This document shows positions 17,107 through 25,399 of a DNA stretch of 64,000 nucleotides, piece by piece. Numbering within the stretch: position 1 is the stretch's first letter; each line of letters starts with the position of its first letter. Where the stretch lies: positions 62,001-126,000 of the forward strand of contig CALUIS010000004.1 of NCBI GenBank assembly GCA_944320765.1, written 5' to 3'. This DNA is from an uncultured Paraprevotella sp. (GTDB lineage Bacteria; Bacteroidota; Bacteroidia; Bacteroidales; Bacteroidaceae). The position numbers and the translations under genes are program-made. A model generated the notes under the pieces. It was not told the DNA's origin. It saw only the letters and a list, made by a program, of their open reading frames with translations, and made no database searches.

Positions 17107-18369
17107 TTATGAATGTATAAGACTTTGGTATAACCGGATGTATTGCCGGGCGATGACTTCTTCGGCGTATTTCTCCCTGACGGAAGCCATCATGTTTCTT
17201 TTCAGCGTCTCGTCCTGTCCGGCTGTGAGACCCCATTCGATGCCGTCGGCCAGACTTTCGGCGGACAGATAGTCGGCCAGATAGCCGTTTTCCTTGTGAC
17301 GGATGATGTCGGCCTGTCCGCTGTTGCCGAACGAGACGGGGGGGCATCCGCAGCTTTGCGCCTCGATGAGCGTCTGCCCGAATGTCTCATAATGGGAGGC
17401 GGACACGGTGATGTCGGCGGCGGAATACAGGCGGGACTGCGTGGCGGGATCTGCGATCCATCCCAGATAGATGTAAGGGACGGGAATGAGCGGGAGGACT
17501 TCCCGGGGGAACTTGATGTGTCCGAACAGGACCAGGCACAGCTCGTCGGCACGGTACGCGCCCTTCCGGAGCAGATGCCGGAGTGCTTGGAGCAGGATGG
17601 GGAAGCCCTTGATGGGATTGTCAATCCGGGCGGCCCCGAACAGGATGACGCGTTTGTCCGCCGGCCATGAGAGCCGCTGGCGGCATTCCGCCTTGTCTTC
17701 CCTTTGGAATTGCGAGAGGGACAGGGTGTTGGGAATGACGGAGATGTCCTTGTCTTTCAGCAGGGTGCTTTGCCGTGCCAGTCCGGCCAGCCAATGGCTG
17801 ACCGTGACGATATGGGGGGCGGTGCCTTGCAGTATGCGCTGTTTCCGCTTGAAGATTTTGTGCGAGAGGTCGTTGTCGCCGGGAAACCGGAGGAACGGGC
17901 AATTGCCGCATTCGTCCTTGAAGTGTCCGCAGGTGTAGGCGTAATGGCAGATGGCCGTGCATTCCCACATGTCGTGCATGGTCCATACGACGGGTTTCCC
18001 GGAGTGCAGGATGAGTTGTATGTCGTGCAGGGAGAGCATACCCTGGTTGATCCAGTGCAGGTGGATGAGGTCGGATTGCCTGAACGCTTCGGTCCGCGTG
18101 ATGTCGAATCCGGTGTTGGCGATGGAGACGGCGAACAGGTTCTTGCGGCTGAACAGGTTGTTCGCCCAGATGACCGCCCGTTCCCACACGAAGGCGGCCT
18201 TTTTCCGCCAGCGTCCCCCGGCGGACAGCACCTTGTCTTCGGCGGATGTCTTGTGCAGCACCAGCATACGGGTGTCGATTCCCGCCTTGTCGAGCGAGCC
18301 GAACAGCCGCCGTGCGGCGATGGCCGCCCCGCCCCCCGTGTCGGATGTGTTGACAATCAGTATCCTCAT
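17107..18369 (-). CDS. Family 1-type (GT-B) glycosyltransferase
   Basis: This 420-residue protein starts at the ATG at 18367-18369, which overlaps the previous stop as ATGA. A longer frame exists upstream, but its 150 extra residues are the shadow of the neighbouring gene. The N-terminal half begins MRILIVNTSDTGGGAAIAARR, typical of GT4-like donor-retaining enzymes. The C-terminal half has VILFGAARIDNPIKGFPIL and the nucleotide-sugar motif SHYETFGQTLIEAQSCGCPP followed by FGNSGQADII. A cysteine-rich stretch (CTAICHYAYTCGHFKDECGNCPF) in the middle resembles a metal-binding insertion known from some members of this group. It should transfer a hexose during surface polysaccharide assembly. Confidence 0.9.
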   Translation of the reverse strand: MRILIVNTSDTGGGAAIAARRLFGSLDKAGIDTRMLVLHKTSAEDKVLSAGGRWRKKAAFVWERAVIWANNLFSRKNLFAVSIANTGFDITRTEAFRQSDLIHLHWINQGMLSLHDIQLILHSGKPVVWTMHDMWECTAICHYAYTCGHFKDECGNCPFLRFPGDNDLSHKIFKRKQRILQGTAPHIVTVSHWLAGLARQSTLLKDKDISVIPNTLSLSQFQREDKAECRQRLSWPADKRVILFGAARIDNPIKGFPILLQALRHLLRKGAYRADELCLVLFGHIKFPREVLPLIPVPYIYLGWIADPATQSRLYSAADITVSASHYETFGQTLIEAQSCGCPPVSFGNSGQADIIRHKENGYLADYLSAESLADGIEWGLTAGQDETLKRNMMASVREKYAEEVIARQYIRLYQSLIHS

Positions 18370-19277
18370 GCTCCGAAATCGCCTTTTAATGTCCGTTTCA
18401 ACCGTCTGATGGCTTTGGCCATGAAGGAGTTGGTGCGGGCGTAATAGTGCGCGTAGGCGGCACGGGCCTCGCGGTTTTCCGTGACGGGTGATATTTTTGT
18501 TACCGGGATGGGGGTCGTGCAGAGCCGGGATTGGTAGAGGTTTCCTCCGCCGCAGTTCGTGCCGCTTCCGTCGAATCCGGTGTTCTGCACGAGCGAGCGT
18601 CCGGTGTTCAGCGACAGTATGCCTTTGAGGAAAAGGCTGGCGTTCCAGCGGATGGCCCACGAGTTGTTCTTGCCTTCCGTTTGCTGGCGCAGCATCCGTG
18701 TGTAGCCGTATTTGCCGTCGAAGTCGAAGCGGCGCGTCAGTTTCCGCCGTTCCAGTTCGGCGAGCAGGGCTTTCCCGTCCGGGTTGAAGTGTTGCCACGC
18801 CCGCTGCCATGTGGCCCATCCCCAGCTGCCGGTCCAGAGGATGAGGAACGTGTCGGGGAGCGACGGGTCGCCGGTGAAGTCGCAGGCCTGTATGTGTCCC
18901 ACCTGCGGTTCGTCCTTGTACGTCTCCAGCGCGTCGTTCATGAACCGCAGGAAATGGGGAGCCACCACCAAATCGTCCTCCAGCACGATGACCCGTCCGT
19001 ATTGGTCCGTCACGCGGGTCACACCGTCGATGATGTTGCGTGCCAGTCCTTGGTTCTCGTCCCGTTCCACGATATGTACGGCTTTGAATCCCCGGGCGTC
19101 ATGGATGATGCGTCTCACTTCGGCCACGGCCTCGCGGTCGGCCTCGTCGCGTGCCGCGTCGGAATAGACGAACAGTTCGCTTTCGGCGGCCAACGCGTTG
19201 CGCCGCAAGGATTCCAATGCCCGCCGCGTGTGTGCCGGACGGTTGTAGGTGAATAAGATGATGGGGGCTGTCTCCAT
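18366..19277 (-). CDS. Glycosyltransferase, GT-A fold (GT2/GNT-I-like)
   Basis: This 303-residue protein opens with APIILFTYNRPAHTRRALESL and has GRVIVLEDDLVVAPHFLRFMN, where EDD is the metal/nucleotide motif. It also has the WTGSWGWATWQRAW stretch characteristic of bacterial sugar transferases of this type. It is cytoplasmic. It starts at 19277 behind its own promoter-like TAATTTTGC (19320-19328) and overlaps the next gene by 4 bp (ATGA), showing translational coupling. The transferred sugar is unknown. Confidence 0.88.
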   Translation of the reverse strand: METAPIILFTYNRPAHTRRALESLRRNALAAESELFVYSDAARDEADREAVAEVRRIIHDARGFKAVHIVERDENQGLARNIIDGVTRVTDQYGRVIVLEDDLVVAPHFLRFMNDALETYKDEPQVGHIQACDFTGDPSLPDTFLILWTGSWGWATWQRAWQHFNPDGKALLAELERRKLTRRFDFDGKYGYTRMLRQQTEGKNNSWAIRWNASLFLKGILSLNTGRSLVQNTGFDGSGTNCGGGNLYQSRLCTTPIPVTKISPVTENREARAAYAHYYARTNSFMAKAIRRLKRTLKGDFGA

Positions 19278-19319
19278 GTGTGTCTGAATATGCCGGAATC
19301 TTTTCCGGAGGTTTGTCGG

Positions 19320-19328
19320 GCAAAATTA
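19320..19328 (-). promoter_or_regulatory. Putative -7 element (TAATTTTGC) inside the glycan cluster
   Basis: It matches TAnnTTTG on the minus strand, 42 bp before the 19277 start, in the 205-bp gap after the WbsX-like gene. It suggests the last three glycosyltransferases are transcribed independently as well. No good -33 match was found. Confidence 0.5.
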
Positions 19329-19482
19329 GACAAAATACCCCGAATCCCGTAGCCGCCCCGTGTGTTTGTCCATGCGCTTAACAAATTTTATCACCTTGTT
19401 CCCTCATGAACTCGTCCGCGATGTAAAGGTCGCCATGGAGGTAGGGCAAGGTGGGCTTGCCGTGCAGTACATGGCTGTGGCA

Positions 19483-20580
19483 TCAAATCTCTTGCAGGGC
19501 TTGCCGCAAGGCTTCCAGGTATCCGCGTCCGAACTTCAAGTCCGGCTCCATGTAGTTGCCTTCGGCCCATTCGTTCCAGGATTTCAGGAACGCGATGCGG
19601 TCCTCTTCTTCTTTATGGGCGATGCTTCGGAGAGACGTTAGCGCATGTTGCTTGAATTTCTCGGGAGTGGAATGGACCAGGATATGTCCTGCCCGTCCCG
19701 AACGTGGCGAATGATCCCAATTGGGGATGAGGGTCGGATAGCAGTCGGCGGCTTTTTCTTCTTCGCCGATGAAATGCCGTGCGGCCCGCCCGTATTCGAT
19801 ATGCCTTCCCCTTTTCAGGGCGATGCGCTGGAATTTGGCGTTCATCCGCTCCCAGATGGAGAAATCCTTTTTGAAGACGTCAAACAACCGTACCAGGATG
19901 TTGGCGTCGAAGCCCCATTGGCGGAAGAGCGGGAGGTCTCTTTCCTGGTACGTATGCCCCACGAAATGGATGCGGAAGCCATGCCGTGAGGCCAAATCCT
20001 GCCAAAGCCCGATGAAATGGTGCGGTTCGGGCAGGCCGTGGGGCGAGTAGACCACGAACAGCGGATTGCCGTGTACCCGGATGTAGCGGGGGTCTTCGAA
20101 TGCGGGCAGCACATGGTTGAAATGTGCGATATAGTCTTCGTCCCCGGGATAGAGCTGTTCCATCAGCATCTTATGGCCGCCGTCCTTGTTGAACTGCTTG
20201 TCTTCCCAACTGTGGTTGGCCCATGCCAGGCAGAACGGGAAGTCGGGCCGGCCGCTTTTCAGGACTTCTTCGAACGGGCGTTGCAGGAGTTGCCGTCCGT
20301 TGCCGAACCAGTAATGCCAGTAGCAGAAGCCTTCCACGCCGTATTCCCGTGCCATGTCGGCCTGCGCCTGCCGGGTTTCCGGCAAGCGTAAGTCGTAATA
20401 GCCCAGATCGGCCGGCACGCGCGGCTGGTAGTGCCCGCGAAAGAGGGGTTTGGCTTTTCCCACGTTGGTCCATTCCGTGAACCCCTTTCCCCACCAGCGG
20501 TCGTTTTCCGGGGTGGGGTGGAATTGCGGGAGGTAGAACGCGATGACTCTTGCTTTGGTCTTGTTATTGTCGGGTGTCAT
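19483..20580 (-). CDS. WbsX-like (GH99-related) surface polysaccharide protein
   Basis: This 365-residue protein contains RVIAFYLPQFHPTPENDRWWG, KGFTEWTNV, FCYWHYWF, LAWANHSW and LKSWNEWAEGNYMEPD, the conserved set of the WbsX family found in O-antigen and capsule loci. The fold is related to GH99-type (beta/alpha)8 barrels, and whether members transfer or hydrolyse sugars is not settled. The ATG at 20578-20580 is chosen; the in-frame ATG 30 bp upstream would increase overlap with the previous gene from 17 to 47 bp and adds residues unlike the family start. Confidence 0.88.
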   Translation of the reverse strand: MTPDNNKTKARVIAFYLPQFHPTPENDRWWGKGFTEWTNVGKAKPLFRGHYQPRVPADLGYYDLRLPETRQAQADMAREYGVEGFCYWHYWFGNGRQLLQRPFEEVLKSGRPDFPFCLAWANHSWEDKQFNKDGGHKMLMEQLYPGDEDYIAHFNHVLPAFEDPRYIRVHGNPLFVVYSPHGLPEPHHFIGLWQDLASRHGFRIHFVGHTYQERDLPLFRQWGFDANILVRLFDVFKKDFSIWERMNAKFQRIALKRGRHIEYGRAARHFIGEEEKAADCYPTLIPNWDHSPRSGRAGHILVHSTPEKFKQHALTSLRSIAHKEEEDRIAFLKSWNEWAEGNYMEPDLKFGRGYLEALRQALQEI

Positions 20581-21232
20581 GTTGCAGGGTTTTAACGATG
20601 CGGAGTGCATCTTCCGGTGTTTGTATGGGGCGGTACAGCCCGTCGATATGGGTCCTCATTTGTGCGGGGGAAAGGTCGTCCAGCCGTATGTCCTTCACGA
20701 TGGGGATGACTTCCTCGGGCAGACGGTAGCGGATGACACGGGCCGGATTCCCGCCGGCGATGGCATACGGCGGAATGCTGCGGGTGACTACGGAACCGGC
20801 CGCGACGATGCATCCTTTCCCCAAGGTCACGCCGGAGAGGATGATGGCCCCGTATCCTATCCAGACCTCGTCTTCCACAATGATGGGGCCTTTGCCAAGA
20901 TTGTCTTCAGGGCATTGTGTCCCCTGTAGGACAGAGCGTAATGGATAGGTAAATAAAGTCCGGGTTTGGTGGTTCCCGTTTAAGATGAAGTGTATATTGG
21001 AGGCCATGGACACGTAGTTCCCGATGGAGAGCCTTTCGACTTCAGGAAAGTAGCTCAGAACGTGTAGCTCGCCATAGGTCCCGTTTCCCACTTCCACGCA
21101 TTCCATGGGAAAGACATTCATGGCTACGGTGCGGTTGTGTGCATTCCTCTTTCGCCATGCCTTTTGGAACTTGGCGAAAGCGTATTGGCGGTAAAAGGTA
21201 CGCAGTATGGGTATTTTCAGGCAGAGCTTCAT
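20564..21232 (-). CDS. Hexapeptide-repeat acyltransferase (CatB/xenobiotic acetyltransferase-like)
   Basis: The product is 222 residues. Imperfect hexapeptide turns build a left-handed beta-helix: GPIIVEDEVWIGYGAIILSG, VTLGKGCIVAAGSVVTRSI and PPYAIAGGNPARVIRYR. His in FILNGNHQTRTLFTYP sits where the CatB-type loop carries its catalytic histidine. It probably O-acetylates a sugar of the surface glycan made by the surrounding transferases, using acetyl-CoA in the cytoplasm. The ATG at 21230-21232 overlaps the previous stop (ATGA); the longer frame upstream is the neighbour's shadow. Confidence 0.9.
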   Translation of the reverse strand: MKLCLKIPILRTFYRQYAFAKFQKAWRKRNAHNRTVAMNVFPMECVEVGNGTYGELHVLSYFPEVERLSIGNYVSMASNIHFILNGNHQTRTLFTYPLRSVLQGTQCPEDNLGKGPIIVEDEVWIGYGAIILSGVTLGKGCIVAAGSVVTRSIPPYAIAGGNPARVIRYRLPEEVIPIVKDIRLDDLSPAQMRTHIDGLYRPIQTPEDALRIVKTLQHDTRQ

Positions 21233-22224
21233 CTTTTCTTGATTTTCTTGGATAGTTTTCTTAGGAAACGTTTCAGGCTGTAGCGCTTCAGTCTGCGTAG
21301 CAAGTTGTACGGCAGTGTGGCTAAGTATAATAGGATGCCTTCCTTTGCAGGGACATCCATGAGGGCCTCCATCCAGTCTTTTTGTCGGGTGATGCCGAAG
21401 CTGTTCCATGGCTTGTTGAAGCCCGCATAATGAATCTGTATGGGGTGTGCCAAAGCCTCGTTGAAAAGGGCCAAGGCCTGTGTCCTGTCACCGGCGAATT
21501 CCGTATTGCCTTGGTAGAACTCTCTGTGGCTCATGTCCAAATGGTAGAATGAGATGGGAAGGCTGTATTTGAGGGGAAGGTATTTAATGTGCGGCCAGCA
21601 GGTCAGGATGATGCAATCCTGTTCCGGGAACAGAAATCTTTGATAGTTTTTCACGTAAAAGTCCAGTGTCTCTTCCGATTTTTGGTCTTCGCGGATTTTC
21701 TTCAGGTTGATGAGCATGAAGCCGGCGGAGATTTCATGTTCCAATATGGACCTTTCCCTTGGACTGAAATGCGGCTCATAGTAGGGCATGCGGTTGTTCT
21801 CGACAGGCCCTACGCCTGCATAATAGAAATCTCCTTCGGGAAACATGAAGTAAACCGGTGAAAAGTCTCCGGTGAATACCACGTCCACGTCCGAACAGAT
21901 GATTCTGTCGTATTGTGGCAAGAGGTTTGCGGCAAGAAGCTTATAGAAAATTTCTTTGGAGTAATGGGCTTTTGCTTTGAACCCTTTGATGCTTTCGTCG
22001 TATTGTGTCACATCGATGAAGTGCAATGTGGCATGGTCGAACTCTTCCAAACATTTTTCCAATGTGTGACGGTGTCCGGCATTGAGGGTGGAATGGAACA
22101 CATAGAGATCATAGCGGTATGAGCGTGACGCATGGCGCAACATGGAATGGAGAGTGACATTTGCCGCCAACAGGTAATTGGAGTTGAAGGTGAAGAATAC
22201 GGGTATGGTTTGCATCGTGTCCAT
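21229..22224 (-). CDS. Family 8 glycosyltransferase
   Basis: This 331-residue protein starts MDTMQTIPVFFTFNSNYLLAANV (ATG at 22222-22224; a second ATG 9 bp later is possible). It has the GT8 hallmarks LYVFHSTLNAGHRHTLEKC, the DxD-type motif RIICSDVDVVFTGDF, EISAGFMLINLKKIRE, and IHYAGFNKPWN near the C-terminus. GT8 enzymes are retaining galactosyl- or glucosyltransferases of LPS core and capsule. The promoter-like TACTTTTGC at 22263-22271 supports this start and excludes the longer upstream frame. The C-terminus is strongly basic (LRKLSKKIKKR), which suggests membrane association. Confidence 0.92.
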   Translation of the reverse strand: MDTMQTIPVFFTFNSNYLLAANVTLHSMLRHASRSYRYDLYVFHSTLNAGHRHTLEKCLEEFDHATLHFIDVTQYDESIKGFKAKAHYSKEIFYKLLAANLLPQYDRIICSDVDVVFTGDFSPVYFMFPEGDFYYAGVGPVENNRMPYYEPHFSPRERSILEHEISAGFMLINLKKIREDQKSEETLDFYVKNYQRFLFPEQDCIILTCWPHIKYLPLKYSLPISFYHLDMSHREFYQGNTEFAGDRTQALALFNEALAHPIQIHYAGFNKPWNSFGITRQKDWMEALMDVPAKEGILLYLATLPYNLLRRLKRYSLKRFLRKLSKKIKKR

Positions 22225-22262
22225 TAAGCGTTCGGGTTTGTCGGATAGGGTTATATCTCGTT

Positions 22263-22271
22263 GCAAAAGTA
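22263..22271 (-). promoter_or_regulatory. Putative -7 element (TACTTTTGC) for the GT8 gene
   Basis: It lies in the 152-bp gap between the GT2 stop (22377) and the GT8 start (22224) and matches TAnnTTTG on the minus strand, giving a leader of about 30 nt. Confidence 0.55.
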
Positions 22272-22376
22272 GGAACTTTTCCGGTATCTTGAAGTCGCAG
22301 GGGCTTTTTTTTTGCTTCCTTTGACTGTTTTCCGTTGGCGGGTGTGGCCTGACGGCTGGTTGTGGCAGGCCCGGAT

Positions 22377-23363
22377 TCATTTCCTTCCGTAGAATTGCAT
22401 ATTGTAGTAGGTGCAAAGGAACGGTGCGAAGAAGCCACGAAAGGCAAAGACAAGTCCTTTTCGGGTGTGTGGGTGCGGATAGATCTGTTTGCGGTATTTC
22501 ATGCATGTGAGGCAGAGGCGTATGATGCCTCCCGGAGTTTTGGCTTTGAAAAGGCTGGTGATGCGGAACAGAATGGGGTGATGTTGTGGCGAGGTTCTGC
22601 GGCGCACGTTCTCATAAAAGCATTTCCAGCTTTCTGTGTCCCGGGTTTTCAGGAAATGGCTTATGCCCGCAATATAGGGCATAAGCGGATTGCTGCTTCG
22701 TCGTGATGCGAGCCTGCGTCCGGTGACCGCGATTTCGGAGGCAGCGTGTACCCGATGCCAGCTTAGCGGCTCTTCGCATTTGGTGATGCTGTCTTCCAGT
22801 GCTGCGTTCATGGCCAGCCACCAGTCGTAGTAGAACGTCATTCCGTCCCATTCCGGCAATTGCCGGAGGAATGTCTTCTTGAGAAGCATGGTATGGCCCG
22901 CTATGTTATCCCGGAACAGCAGGGATTCTGCTGTAAAGGGCAATGCTTTGTAGTCGGGAAGTTGTCGTTCGGTATAGGTGGTGGAGGAGATGACGTCGGA
23001 GAAGCAGAGGTCGTATTGTCCGGTCGTGATTTGCCGCACTTGCTTTTCTATCTTCTCGCGGAACCAGATGTCGTCCTGGTCGGAAATGGCGATAAAGTCC
23101 GTCTCTCCTTGTGCGGCACGGCACAGGATGTCATGGAAGTTCTTGTTGCAGCCTTTGTTGGGCTGGTTTTGGCTTACCTTTATGGAGGGGTACTGGGCGG
23201 CATACTCGCGCAAGATGTCCATCGTGCCGTCGGTGGAGCAGTCGTCCTGGATGATGATTTCATGGATGGGATAGGTCTGTGCCAGGATGGAGTCCAGTTG
23301 TTCCCGCAGGAATTTCTCTCCATTGTAGGTACACATTACGACGGATACGGTTGCGTGTTTCAT
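22377..23363 (-). CDS. Family 2 glycosyltransferase (rhamnosyltransferase-like)
   Basis: The protein has 328 residues. GT2 motifs are SVVMCTYNGEKFLREQLDSI, EIIIQDDCSTDGTMDILREY, NKGCNKNFHDIL and FIAISDQDDIWFREKIEKQ, where DQDD is the metal-binding motif common in RfbN/WbbL-like rhamnosyltransferases. A second conserved block, FYYDWWLAMNAALEDSITK, is also typical. It begins 4 bp after the methyltransferase stop, so the two are co-transcribed. It acts in the cytoplasm in surface glycan assembly; the sugar assignment is a family-level guess. Confidence 0.9.
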   Translation of the reverse strand: MKHATVSVVMCTYNGEKFLREQLDSILAQTYPIHEIIIQDDCSTDGTMDILREYAAQYPSIKVSQNQPNKGCNKNFHDILCRAAQGETDFIAISDQDDIWFREKIEKQVRQITTGQYDLCFSDVISSTTYTERQLPDYKALPFTAESLLFRDNIAGHTMLLKKTFLRQLPEWDGMTFYYDWWLAMNAALEDSITKCEEPLSWHRVHAASEIAVTGRRLASRRSSNPLMPYIAGISHFLKTRDTESWKCFYENVRRRTSPQHHPILFRITSLFKAKTPGGIIRLCLTCMKYRKQIYPHPHTRKGLVFAFRGFFAPFLCTYYNMQFYGRK

Positions 23364-23367
23364 TGGA

Positions 23368-24267
23368 TTATGCTTTTGAGGCTGTAGGTTTGGAGAAGCG
23401 GATGATTCCCCGTCTCATTTCCTGGTCGAAATACAAGAATCCGGGGGTGGTTTCCGTGACGAAATGCTTTTCTTCCAGAGTGGCCTTGATTTCTTGGCGG
23501 GCATCATGGGTATGATAGGTCGCTATGGCACCGGATAAGTTTGTTGCGTTCTCCAAGAGGTGTCGTGCGCCTTTGAGGGTTTTCTGTTCGTAGCCTTCTA
23601 TGTCCATCTTAAGGAACAAGTCTTCCGTGGACTTGCCTTTCATGAAAGTGTCTAAGGTGATTTGTCTTTCATCGTCTGTGTCGCTGACGTATTTGCGTAC
23701 GATGGTGACTTTGTCTTTCCATGGTGCGAAAGTGGCTTTCAAGGATTCAATCCATTTTTCATCACACTCAAAGAGATATGCGTGTTTCACATACTCGATA
23801 CAGTCTAACGTGAAGATTCCCTCGGCCGTTCCGACGTCCAGCAGTGTCTTTCCTCTCAGGTCCTCGTATGCAGTGACGTATCGATGGGCGGAACGTGGGT
23901 CTTGTTCGATGAGCAGGTGCTGGTAGGCCGTTTCTGTTTGGGCTATTCCGTTCTCTGGAGCTAAGCGTTTGAAATATAATCTTTTGTTGTGGTGTGTCAC
24001 ATACGGCAAGCCGTTGCTTTCATCAATTTGAACAAGATAAGTGGCTTTGTCATATTCTTGTCTCCAAGAATAGGGGTAAGCTGAGTTGCCGTGTTTCCAT
24101 AGGATTTTGAGTGCCTCTTGTTCTTCTCTACTCTCTTTCCCGCAGATTATTGTACGCAACCATAATTTGTAGGGACGATAGAATTCTAAGAACCTTTTTA
24201 AGAAAGCTTTATAAATGATGTCTCTGACTTTTTCCGGTATTATTTTTCTGTAGAGGGTTGTCAGCAT
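23368..24267 (-). CDS. FkbM-family SAM-dependent methyltransferase
   Basis: This 299-residue protein starts at the ATG at 24265-24267 (MLTTLYRKIIPEKVRD). A Rossmann SAM-binding motif is seen at KTLLDVGTAEGIFTLDCIEY, followed by YLFECDEKWIESLKATF and LFLKMDIEGYEQKTLKGA, the FkbM signature. The family O-methylates sugars or lipids; here it probably methylates a hydroxyl of the glycan made by the downstream transferases. It is the first gene of the cluster. A -7-like TAATTTTGC lies 36 bp upstream (24303-24311), and a promoter for the sigma gene faces the other way. Confidence 0.9.
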   Translation of the reverse strand: MLTTLYRKIIPEKVRDIIYKAFLKRFLEFYRPYKLWLRTIICGKESREEQEALKILWKHGNSAYPYSWRQEYDKATYLVQIDESNGLPYVTHHNKRLYFKRLAPENGIAQTETAYQHLLIEQDPRSAHRYVTAYEDLRGKTLLDVGTAEGIFTLDCIEYVKHAYLFECDEKWIESLKATFAPWKDKVTIVRKYVSDTDDERQITLDTFMKGKSTEDLFLKMDIEGYEQKTLKGARHLLENATNLSGAIATYHTHDARQEIKATLEEKHFVTETTPGFLYFDQEMRRGIIRFSKPTASKA

Positions 24268-24302
24268 ATTTGTGATTGACGTTTTACGTTTTCTGTTTCG
24301 AT

Positions 24303-24311
24303 GCAAAATTA
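24303..24311 (-). promoter_or_regulatory. Putative -7 element (TAATTTTGC) for the glycan cluster
   Basis: It matches the consensus on the minus strand, 36 bp before the FkbM start. A TTG occurs 16 bp further upstream (complement of 24328-24330), slightly short of the usual spacing. Confidence 0.55.
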
Positions 24312-24379
24312 GGCATTTTTCTATAATCAAGGCTCTCCTTGTGGCTTTTTTCTTCTTTGTGGTTCTTTTGTTTGGCATC

Positions 24380-24508
24380 CAACCGCAGGGAGATGTGGTG
24401 GTGAAGGCCGGTGTCGACGTGACGCTGAAGGCGTTTGAAAGCACGACGCTTGAAGGGGGATTTGAATGCGAGAAAGGGGGAGTGCTGACCGTAGAACCTG
24501 CAAATTGA
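24380..24508 (+). pseudogene. Fragment of a secreted-protein C-terminal domain
   Basis: In the 348-bp gap between the divergent FkbM and sigma genes, a short frame encodes GDVVVKAGVDVTLKAF then GGFECEKGGVLTVEP and a TGA stop. This looks like the end of a Bacteroidota surface-protein module (V-x-A-G-x-x-V-x-L ... G-F-x-x-x-x-G-G). The sequence before it in frame is low-complexity and unlike a gene, so this appears to be a leftover 3' end. Recognition is by pattern only. Confidence 0.4.
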
Positions 24509-24574
24509 CATCCCCTCCGTCGCCTTTTTGCAAATAAGCAAGGGGAATCTCTCTGATTTTTAAGACGAATGTGC

Positions 24575-24582
24575 TATCTTTG
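24575..24582 (+). promoter_or_regulatory. Putative -7 element (TATCTTTG) of the sigma gene
   Basis: It matches TAnnTTTG exactly and lies 33 bp before the chosen ATG (24616). It places in-frame ATGs at 24571 and 24586 upstream of or at the transcript start and so decides the start codon. Confidence 0.6.
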
Positions 24583-24615
24583 TCGATGACTATTCAATCA
24601 TGGGGATTCACGGAC

Positions 24616-25224
24616 ATGGGGGAGCTGGATTTGATCGGACATATCAGGAACGGGGACTTGAAGGCCTTTGAGCGGGTCTTCAAGGACTATTATGCCCTGA
24701 TGTGCAGCGTGGCCATGGACTATGTGAACGATTCGGCGGTGTGCCAGACACTGACGGAGGATGTCCTGCTGAACCTTTGGGAGAAGCGGGCGGAGCTGGA
24801 CATCACGACTTCCTTGCGTGCCTATCTGCTGAGGGCGGTGCGCAACAAGTGTATCGACCATCTGAGGGCCGGCCGGCAGTCGGCGGGCGTTTTGGGTTAT
24901 TATGATTCGATGGAAGGTGCTTTCGGTTATACGATGGCGGACGAGGAGGACTTGTTCGAGCGGTTGGTGTCCGATGAGCTGGAGGTCCTCCTGGAGCAGG
25001 CCATCGCAGAGATGCCCGAAGAGCGCAGGCGGGTGTTTATGATGGTGCGCATGGAGAGCAGGACCTATCAGGAGGCGGCCGATGCGTTGGGCATTTCGGT
25101 GAATACCGTGAAGTATCATATGAAAAAAGCACATGCGGAACTGCAGGCGAAGCTGAAAACTTACATTTTGATACAGATTCTTTCTTATTTGTTGCTTTCC
25201 GAGTGGGCGGGACTCGTAAAATAG
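24616..25224 (+). CDS. ECF-type RNA polymerase sigma factor (Bacteroidota FecI-like)
   Basis: This 202-residue protein starts MGELDLIGHIRNGDLKAFERV. Sigma region 2 covers FERVFKDYYALMCSVAMDY and LLNLWEKRAELDI; region 4 has QAIAEMPEERRRVFMMVR and the helix-turn-helix YQEAADALGISVNTVKYHM. It directs RNA polymerase to the downstream SusC operon when the FecR anti-sigma is released by the STN domain of the SusC at 26484. A hydrophobic C-terminus (ILIQILSYLLLSEWAGLV) is unusual for a cytosolic sigma factor but is seen in some Bacteroidota ECF factors. The gap to fecR is 175 bp. Confidence 0.93.
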   Translation: MGELDLIGHIRNGDLKAFERVFKDYYALMCSVAMDYVNDSAVCQTLTEDVLLNLWEKRAELDITTSLRAYLLRAVRNKCIDHLRAGRQSAGVLGYYDSMEGAFGYTMADEEDLFERLVSDELEVLLEQAIAEMPEERRRVFMMVRMESRTYQEAADALGISVNTVKYHMKKAHAELQAKLKTYILIQILSYLLLSEWAGLVK

Positions 25225-25399
25225 GGGCGTGGCGCGCTTGCGGATGACAGCGTGTGGTTTTAATCTGTAAGTTGAGGCCCGCTTTCTGTGAGAGCCTTTA
25301 TCTCTTGCGCCGTTTTTTTGAACGAAGATTGCACTTTTTGGCTTTTCAGACTACCCGAAGTTTCCTTTTGTACCGTCATATATAGAAAAAAGCGTCAAA

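Noticed and set aside
18370..18819. N-terminal extension of the GT1 gene
   Set aside because: These 150 codons are the shadow of the preceding glycosyltransferase; the true start overlaps its stop as ATGA.
22225..22506. N-terminal extension of the GT8 gene
   Set aside because: The TACTTTTGC promoter-like element lies inside it, and the residues do not resemble GT8.
24571..24615. Earlier in-frame starts for the sigma factor (24571, 24586)
   Set aside because: They precede or coincide with the likely transcript start given TATCTTTG at 24575-24582; sigma-family similarity begins after 24616.
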